64,000 nt of DNA from Fratercula arctica (Eukaryota; Chordata; Aves; Charadriiformes; Alcidae). A program made the translations under genes and the position numbers. The stretch is from positions 5,888,100 to 5,952,099 of the forward strand of contig CANTUZ010000025.1 of assembly GCA_947846985.1 (NCBI GenBank). The letters are read 5' to 3'. Within the stretch, counting starts at the first letter, position 1. The number at the start of each line of letters is the position of its first letter. Below are positions 56,958 to 64,000 of the stretch, one piece after another. The notes under the pieces are model-generated. The model ran no database searches and had not been told where the DNA came from. It saw only the letters and a list, made by a program, of their open reading frames with translations.

Positions 56958-59281
56958 CTAATGTGCCAGGCCATCAAATCCACACAGTCCAATAAAGTCG
57001 GTTGCCCCTCTCCTCCTCCTGGCTGGAGGCAGGGCAACCCTAATGTTGAGAACAACATCTACATTTAGCAGATGAGTTCCTATCCGGACTGGAGAACTGC
57101 TTACTGTGGACCGGAGCAGGCACCCTCCTGCAAGAATTCTTTCTTCTACTTTTTTCCCTTGCAACTCAAGCACTAATGCTTGTAGGACTGGGGTAGGTTT
57201 TTTTTTATCCCACTTACTCATGTTCTCTCCGTAGTTGCAGAGGCAGAACCACAGGAAATCTTGGAGCAGGTCCTGTTTCCCTTGAACTGGTCTCATAGGA
57301 GGGAGTTTTTTCTTAATGACTACGACATGGGCCCGTTCAGGAGAAGAGTGGGATTCTTTCCCCATCTCGGACAGTTTTTCAAGCAGTTCCTGAAAAAATC
57401 TATAATTTTTCTCATTTTGCTCAGCTGTTGTCTTAGTCATTTTCTCTATTGTCTCAGTCATTTTCTTGGTTTTCTCAGCCATTTTCTCCACGGCTGCCAC
57501 AGTGAGGGGACGAGAGAGACTGTCTTCATATTGGCGTACCTTGGTAGCCACTTCATTTACAGTTGGTGTATCGGCATCAGATCCTCCCCAGACTATTGTT
57601 GACAATGTGTGGGAATAATTTGATGGTGCACTCTGCACAAACTTCTGCAGCATAGATCGTTTGCATGGCATTTCATCAGGTTCTACATTCACTTGCCAGT
57701 CACCATAAATCACCTCTCACACAGCCAGTTCCCTCAGGTACTTAATACCTTTCTCCATGGTGGTCCATTTGCTTGGTCAGCATTCGATATCATCCTTAAA
57801 GGGATACCTGCCCTTTAGGGCTGATAGCAGTCGCCTCCAGAGACTGAGAGTGTTTATCTTTTTCCCCAGTCGCTTTATCGATACCTCTATCTCTGGCCAG
57901 GTTTCCCAACTGCCTAGCTTCTCTACCTTCTAAGTCTATGGTATCAGCCCCATTATCCCAGCATCGGAGCAACCAGGAGATAAGTGTCTCCCCTTCTTGA
58001 CGGCTAAAGTCCTTCCTCATATTTTGCAAGTCATTCATAGAGAAGGATTTAATGATTATCTCTGCATCCGAGTCCCCCTCCTGCATTGACGATGCTTGAG
58101 AAGGACCGTATCCTGGATCTGCTTTAGCAGGACCTTTTCCTTTATCTGCATTAAAAGGACCCTCTCCTGGATCTTCATCAGAAGAACCCTCTCCCATGCT
58201 CTCTGGCTTGAGCTGGTCTTTGTCATAAGGGGCAGGGGAAAGATCTGACCTCCTTTTCTGCTTCCTGGTCACCAGGGCAACTTGTACTGGTTCTGATGGA
58301 GTTTTAGTAGTAGCAGTACTCATTGTCGGAGCAGCCGGAGCAGTGACAGTGCTCTTTGTCGGGGTGGAGCAGCTGGTGCTGATACAGGCATGGGAGGGGT
58401 TGGCGAGACAGGTGTCAGGGGGGTGACTGGTGCAGGCGGCAGAGTAACTTTTATTGCACACTGCTGAGTGACTGGTGTCAGAATGGTCCGGGGCGTGGCT
58501 TCCGCTGGGGCTGGTGCGGGTGCTGTTGCTTTTGGTGGTACTGGCGGAGATGTGGGCCTGGCCGGTGCCAGTGGGGGGGCAGCCAATGCCAATGGGGTCC
58601 GTGTTGGTATGGCCAGGGGCGTGACTTCTGCCGGTATGGGTGGGGGTGTGAGCCTGGCCGGTGCTGGTGCCTGTGTTAGTACCGGTGCTGTTGCTTGTGC
58701 CAGTACGTGTGGGGGTGTGGACCTGGCCGGTGCTGATACTGTGGCTGCTGCTGGTACAGGCGGAGGTGTGGGCCTGACCGGTGCTGGTGCTGGTGTCTGT
58801 ACCGGTGCTGATGCTGTTGCTTGTGCCGGTACAGGCGGGGGCATGTGCCTGGCCAGTGCCAGGGCCTGTGTTGGTACTGGTGCTGCTGCGTTGGCTTCTG
58901 CCGGTATGGACAGAGTTGGGGGCCTGGCCAGTGCCGGTGCCTCTGTCCTGGCTTCTGCCAGTACAGGAGGAGATGTGGGCCTGGCCAGTCCCATGGGGGG
59001 GCAACCAATGCCACTGGGGCCGGTGTCAGTGTGGGCAGGGGCATGGGCCTGGCTGGTGGGAGGGTAGCTGGTGTGGGCTTGGCTGGTGCTGGTGGGGGGG
59101 TAGCTGATGCCGCTGGCTATGGGGTGCCTTGGGGAGTTGTTTGTGTCTGTGCTGTCTGTGATTTCACCCATGGAGTTTGAGTAGCAATATCACATGTCAC
59201 ATAATACTCACTCCTGCACTGATATTTAACAAAAAAAACATTCAGAAAAACCGACAACAAAATCCCAATCTTATGAAAGTA
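56958..59281 (-). pseudogene. ERV4 gag with proline/alanine repeat
   Basis: From 59171 down: repeat region, basic patch, acidic linker, NMRKDFSR...WLLRCWDNGAD; then, after a frameshift near 57790, MIYGDWQVNVEPDEMP through VSKWDKK-type sequence to 56958. 57551-59281 is the mirror of ERV3 gag (28547-30276). Below 57551 it has a different coil segment (KMTETIEKMTKTTAEQN). The 5' end is cut by the ERV2 mirror copy at 59282. TACTT appears as AAGTA at 59277-59281. Confidence 0.87.
58487..59107 (-). repeat. GC-rich tandem repeat inside ERV4 gag
   Basis: Exact mirror of 28720-29340 by translation. On the plus strand it reads as long glycine/alanine/valine-rich frames, which are shadows. Confidence 0.85.
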
Positions 59282-60042
59282 TGTCCTGGTTTGAGGTAAA
59301 ACAGAACCAATTTTCTGATTTGTAATTTTACTTTTTAGCTGGGCCTCTTCTAACTGACTAAACTCTGAAATTCACAGCATATTATTGTTCAGAAACTGTT
59401 CGCTCTCAGAGTGATAAGACCTGATTATACCAAGGAATGGTATGCACAGAGGCCCTTGCTTATACTTATTGCTATAACAACCAAGGTCAGCTAACTTTGT
59501 TATATGCCCCGTTAGAGGGTCAAAAGCGGAGAAGTGTAGAGGGGTCCCACCTGCAGGGAGGAGCAGACAGGACAGGTGACCCAAAACTGACCAACAGGGT
59601 ATTCCATCCCATATGCATCACGCTCAGTATAAAAGCTGAGGGATCAAAGGGGCAAGGCTGCTCTGGCTCATTTTTTTCTTCAATGGCCAACATCTGAGGA
59701 GGACCCTGTCTGTTCGTCTGTCTTTGATCCCGATCCGAGCATTCCTGACTCTAGTTCTGGAATCCAGCTCCTGTCCGTCGCTGACTCCAGTCTGGGACTT
59801 TCCCTGTGTCTGCTGGTGACGCGATCATCATCCTGGGAGCTGGATACGGTTTTGTATATATTGTATACTTTTTTAAAATTCTATTATTATTTACTGTTTT
59901 TTTTATTATTATTTTCATTAAAGTAGTTTAGTTCTTTTTCTAAACTCGTAAATCTCCTTATCTCTTCCTCTCCTCTCTTTGGAGAGAGGAGGGGAAGGGT
60001 CATCTGTCGTTCTGATTGGCCAATCTGGCCAAAACCACGACA
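59282..60042 (+). repeat. 5' LTR of ERV2 mirror copy
   Basis: 761 bp with TGTCCTGG...CCACGACA ends. TATAAAA at 59629-59635 and ATTAAA at 59917-59922 give a readable promoter and poly(A) signal. It differs from the left arm at 60026 (counterpart of 27802). Confidence 0.93.
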
Positions 60043-60049
60043 GATTTAT

Positions 60050-60067
60050 TGGCGCCCAACATGGGGC
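60050..60067 (+). other. Primer binding site of ERV2 mirror copy
   Basis: TGGCGCCCAACATGGGGC, identical to the left-arm copy. Confidence 0.85.
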
Positions 60068-60246
60068 CCGACTGTGACACTACCGGAGTTCTGATAGATG
60101 GTCTGAATAGTTTGAATTCCAGTTTACTCAGAGTTTGATACAGACAGCTCACATCATGTCATTGCGAAACAGGTTATTGTATCGTCTCTTTGTAGGGATT
60201 ACTTTAAAGTTAATTGATACGACAATGCTTGCTTACCGTATGTGTT

Positions 60247-60577
60247 TGTCGTGGCTTGGCCTCAGACGGCAACAAAGAACCACGTGTCGCTCGCTCAGCG
60301 CTTCCCGGTACGGGAAGGATCAGAAGAAAAAGGCAAAACTCTTGGGTTGAGACAAAGGCAGTTTAACAGAACAGCAAAGGGAACAAGAAAACAATAACAC
60401 GGACAGAGGAATATACAAACGCGATTACGGAACCGCCGCTCCCCGCCGGTCCGGACCCTGGACGGGCCAGCCTGCTCCAAACCCAACTGCCTGCCCCCTC
60501 CCTTCCTTTTAATCTCAGGGTGGGCGTGGCTCACATGGCATGGAATACTTAACCCTGTCCCCGCCAGAACCAGGACA
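60247..60577 (-). repeat. Solo LTR (mirror of 27251-27581)
   Basis: The 331-bp ERV1-family LTR in minus orientation with the same AACAC/GTGTT flanks. Confidence 0.93.
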
Positions 60578-60659
60578 GTGTTGTTTGCTTGCTCTTTCTG
60601 TCTGTATGCAGTGGTTCAAACGTGCTATTTTGCTGCTGTTTTTAACTCTGATCTAGGCT

Positions 60660-61968
60660 GTGATTGAATGTATAGCTTCTTTACCTTCATACCTTGGGCT
60701 TTACGTGATGGATTCTGTTACTACTTATACTAATTATACTTTGAATTTTACCATGGACATATTCACTTCGCCCTTTACTTCTTATGTCAAATTGTCACCA
60801 TCAGAGCCAGGAGAGGGATCTCCTTTGGGTATCATGACTGACAGTTGCGTTCCTAAAATCATGGGTTTGGTGTCGATTTTCCTGAATGGCTTGCAGGGGT
60901 GGTTTCTCTTTAAATCTTGGTGCAGTAGGTGTAGTACGATACGCACTGACACTACTCGAACTCCATCGGCACCGGTACAAGTTGCCCCGGTGACCAGAAG
61001 GAAAAAGAAGAGGTCAGTAAATTCCTCTGTCCCTTGTGATAAAGACCAAGTAAAGCCAGATAGCAGGGGGGAGGACTCTTCTGATGAAGATCGAGGAAAG
61101 AGTTCTTCAAAAGATGATAGGGGAGAGGCTCCTGCATCAGCCCAGGAGGAGGAATCAGATACAGAGGTGATCATTAAATCCTTCTCTATGAAGGATCTGC
61201 GAAATATGAGAAAGGATTTTAGCCGTAACGATGGTGAGACACTTGTCTCCTGGTTGCTCCAATGCTGGGATAATGGGGCTGATTGATAGCATGGAGTTAG
61301 ATGGTAGTGAAGCTAGGCAGTTAGGAAACCTGGCCAGAGAGGGCGGTATAGATAGAGCTCTTGGGAAAAAGTCACAGACTCTCAGTCTCTGAAGGCGACT
61401 CGTATCAGCCGTAAAAGGCAGATATCCTTTTAAGGATGATATTGAATGCCGCCTGATTAAATGGACCAGCATAGAGAAAGGTATTAAGTACCTGAGAGAA
61501 ATGGCTGTGAAAGAGGTGATTTATGGTGACTGGGAAGTGAATGTAGATCCTGATGAAATGCCATGTAGACAACCTATGTTGCGGAAGTTTGTACGGAGTG
61601 CACCACCAATGTATTCCCATACCTTGTCAGTACTGATTTGGGGAGGAGCTGATGATGATTCACTAACTGTAAATGAAGTGGCTAGCAGAATGTGACAGTA
61701 TGAAGACAGTATTTCTCGTCCCCTCACTGTAGCAGCTGTGGAAAGATTAACTGATAAAACTGAGAAAATGATTGACAAAAATGAGAAACTGTTTGATAAA
61801 CTATCTAGGATGGAGGAGAGATCCTATTCTTCCCCTGTGTGGACCCGTGTTGCAGCCATTAGGAGAAGACACCCTCCTACGAGACCAACTCAGAGGAAAC
61901 AGAACACACTATGAAATATCCTGTGGTTTTGCCTCTGTGACTATGGAGAGGACATGAGTAAGTGGGAT
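60660..61968 (+). pseudogene. Gag of ERV2 mirror copy
   Basis: Same frame layout as 25860-27168: RRKKKR patch, SSDEDRG linker, WLLQCWDNGA, stop at 61284-61286, later blocks in other frames, and a TGA at about 61692. Confidence 0.85.
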
Positions 61969-61997
61969 AAAAAAACCTACCTCGGCCCTACAGGCAC

Positions 61998-64000
61998 GAG
62001 TAAGTGAGTTGCAAGGTAATGCAGATAGAAGAACAAATTATTCCAGGAGGACTGCTGCTCCAGTCCGCAGGGGGTGGTTCTCCGGTCCAGGTAGAAACTC
62101 ATTTACTAATTATAGACATTAGAGGTGCCCTGCCTCCAGCCAGGAGTAAGAGAGGGATAGCCAAGTTTATTGGACTGTGTGGATTCGATGGCCTGGCACA
62201 TTAGAGCCACAAAAGTATAAAGCCCTGGTGGACACTGGTGCACAGTGCACCCTATTGCCTTTGAATCATAAAGGGACAGAATCTGTGACTATTTTTGGAG
62301 TGACAGGTGGGTCTCAAGAACTGACTGTACTGGAGGCTGAAGTGAGCCTGAATGGGAATAAATGGGAGAAGCATGCTGTTATCACTGGTCCAGATGCTCC
62401 GTGCATCCTTGGCATAGACTACCTCAAGAAAGGGTATTTCAAAGACTGAAAGGATATTGGTGGGCTTTTGGTATAGCAGCTGTAGAGAATGAGGACATTA
62501 CACAGCTGTCTACCTTACCTGGCCTTTCAGATGACCCTTCTGTGGTGGGACTGCTGAAGGTTAAAGAACAGCAGGTGCCAATTGGTACTGCCATGGTGCA
62601 TTGGCGACAGTATCACACCAACCGAGATTCCCTGATTCCCATCCAGAACCTGATTCGTCAGCTGGAGACCCAAGGAGTGATCAGCAAGACTTGCTCACCC
62701 TTTAACATTCCTATATGGCCAGTGCGAAAGTCTGATGGAGACTGGCGGCTAACAGTAGACTATCGTGGCCTGAATGAAGTCACACCACCACTGAGTGCTG
62801 CTGTGCCAGACACGCTAGAACTGCAGTATGAACTGGAGTCAAAGGCAGCCAAGTGGTATGCCACGATTGACATTGCTAATGCATTTTTTTCTCTTCCTTT
62901 GGCAGCAGAGTGCAGGCCACAGTTTGCTTTCACCTGGAGGGGCATCCAGTACACCTGGAATTGACTGTCCCAGGGGTGGAAACACAGCCCTACTCTTTGC
63001 CATGGACTGATCCAGCCTGCACTGGAGAAGGGTGGAGCTCTAGAACACCTGCAATACATTGATGACATCATTGTGTGGAATAAGACAACAGAAGAAGTTT
63101 TCAAGAAAGTTAAGAAAATAATCAAGATTCTTCTGAAAGCAGGTTTTGCTGTAAAAAGAGGTAAGGTCAAGGGACCTGCATGAGACATCCAGTTCTTGGG
63201 AATTAAATGGCAAGATGGTCGTCGTCAGGTCCCATTGGATGTGATTAACAAAATAACATCTATGTCCCCACCTACTAACAAAAAGGAAACACAAGCCTTC
63301 TTAAGTGTTGGGGGTTTCTGGAGACTGCATATTCCAGGTGATAGTCAGATTGTGAGACCTCTCTATGAAGTGACTCGAAAGAAAAATGAGTTTACGTGGG
63401 GTCCTGAGCAATGACAGGCCTTTGAGCAAATGAAGCAAGAGATTGTGCATGCAGTAGCCCTTGGACCAGTCCAAACAGGAGGGGACATTAAAAACGTGCT
63501 CTACACTGCAGCCGGGGACAATGGCCCTACCTGGAACCTCTGTCAGAAAGTACCATGGGAATCTCGAGGTCGACCCCTGGGGTTTTGGGGTCGGGGATAC
63601 AGAGGATCTGAAGCCAACTATACTCCAACTGAGAAAGAAATATTGGCAGCATATGAAGGAGTTAGAGCTGCTTCAGAGGTAATTGGCACTGAAGCACAGC
63701 TCCTCTTAGCACCCAGATTACCAGTCCTGGTCTGGATGTTCAAGGGTAAAGTTCCTTCTACTCATCATGCCACCGATGCTACCTGAATTAAGTGGGTTGC
63801 CTTAATCACTCAGCGAGCTCAAATAGGAAACCCAAATCGTCCAGGAATCATAGAAGTGATCACAAACTGGCCCAAAGGCAAAGTCTTCACAATGCCACCT
63901 GAGGAGGTGGTAACTCATGCTGAGGAATCCCCACCATATAATGAACTCTCAGATAATGAGAAACAGTATGTTCTGTTCACTGATGGGTCTTGTCGTATTG
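61998..64000 (+). pseudogene. Pro-pol of ERV2 mirror copy (runs off window)
   Basis: Protease, RT and the beginning of RNase H, with the stops of the left copy (62962, 63181, 63412, 63784). Three amino-acid differences from the left arm were seen: T/N in the segment after protease, and G/W and S/G in the connection region. The sequence ends inside LFTDGSCRI. Confidence 0.9.

Larger units (their letters stand above)
57551..64000. repeat. Right arm of near-perfect inverted duplication
   Basis: Reverse complement of 23828-30276, running off the window, so the true arm is at least 6.45 kb. It includes gag of ERV4, all of the ERV2 5' LTR, the nested solo LTR, gag and most of pol. Confidence 0.95.
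59282..64000 (+). mobile_element. ERV2 mirror copy (5' part of provirus)
   Basis: Plus-strand duplicate of ERV2: LTR, primer site, leader with solo LTR, gag and pol up to the middle of RNase H, where the window ends. It shares every checked lesion with the left copy, so it is a segmental duplicate and not an independent integration. Confidence 0.95.

Noticed and set aside
41623..57550. Further PIK3R1 exons
   Set aside because: No RhoGAP, SH2 or iSH2 coding segments were recognised in any frame; the next exon is probably beyond the window or lost.
58468..59180. Plus-strand glycine/alanine/valine-rich ORFs (and equivalents at 28647-29359)
   Set aside because: They are antisense readings of the gag tandem repeat; the sense frame carries the conserved gag blocks.

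Overview
The window looks like repeat-saturated vertebrate chromatin from a bird. Three kinds of evidence support this: CR1 LINEs with the avian-type 3' tail, nested endogenous retroviruses (ERVs) whose LTRs carry the TGTCCTGG...CCACGACA ends and the tRNA-Lys primer site of an ERVL-like family, and one exon of PIK3R1, the p85-alpha regulatory subunit of PI3-kinase. PIK3R1 is Z-linked in chicken as far as I know. A single PIK3R1 exon buried in this much ERV sequence suggests the W chromosome or another heterochromatic, poorly recombining copy. That placement is inference, not something the sequence proves.

Layout. 1-6,238: minus-strand ERVL-like provirus (ERV1) with an almost open gag-pro-pol and no env. 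6,239-6,646: remnant of an older LTR. 6,647-10,419: unique sequence containing a CpG-rich island (about 7,550-8,290) that could be a first-exon promoter. 10,420-18,935: a decayed pol piece and an older LTR split by a young class II-like provirus (ERV5, 12,175-18,453) with LTRs differing at one base, a perfect 6-bp target duplication (TSD) and a scrambled interior. 19,001-21,398: LTR, CR1 and ERV gag debris. 21,399-28,546: complete but dead minus-strand ERVL provirus (ERV2) with TSD TACTT, inserted into the gag of a plus-strand ERV (ERV3). 30,590-38,627: nested CR1 LINEs, including a nearly full-length copy (33,511-37,590) inside an older one, plus a solo LTR. 38,628-43,299: unique DNA with the PIK3R1 exon. 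43,300-45,560: CR1 split by a solo LTR. 45,561-50,258: unique DNA, then a nest of LTRs and class I ERV remnants. 50,259-53,990: unique. 54,040-59,281: minus-strand ERV4. 59,282-64,000: plus-strand mirror copy of ERV2, running off the window.

The dominant large-scale structure is an inverted duplication. Positions 23,828-30,276 reappear as the reverse complement at 57,551-64,000 (coordinates sum to 87,828, then 87,827). I found only four substitutions and one homopolymer indel. The arms flank a 27.3-kb spacer that contains the PIK3R1 exon. Both inner ends of the repeat lie inside ERV gag. The outer end lies beyond position 64,000.

No prokaryotic genes, CRISPR arrays, rRNA or tRNA genes were seen. 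Apart from the PIK3R1 exon, all protein-like sequence belongs to retroelements, nearly all of it broken. All comparisons were made by eye without database searches.
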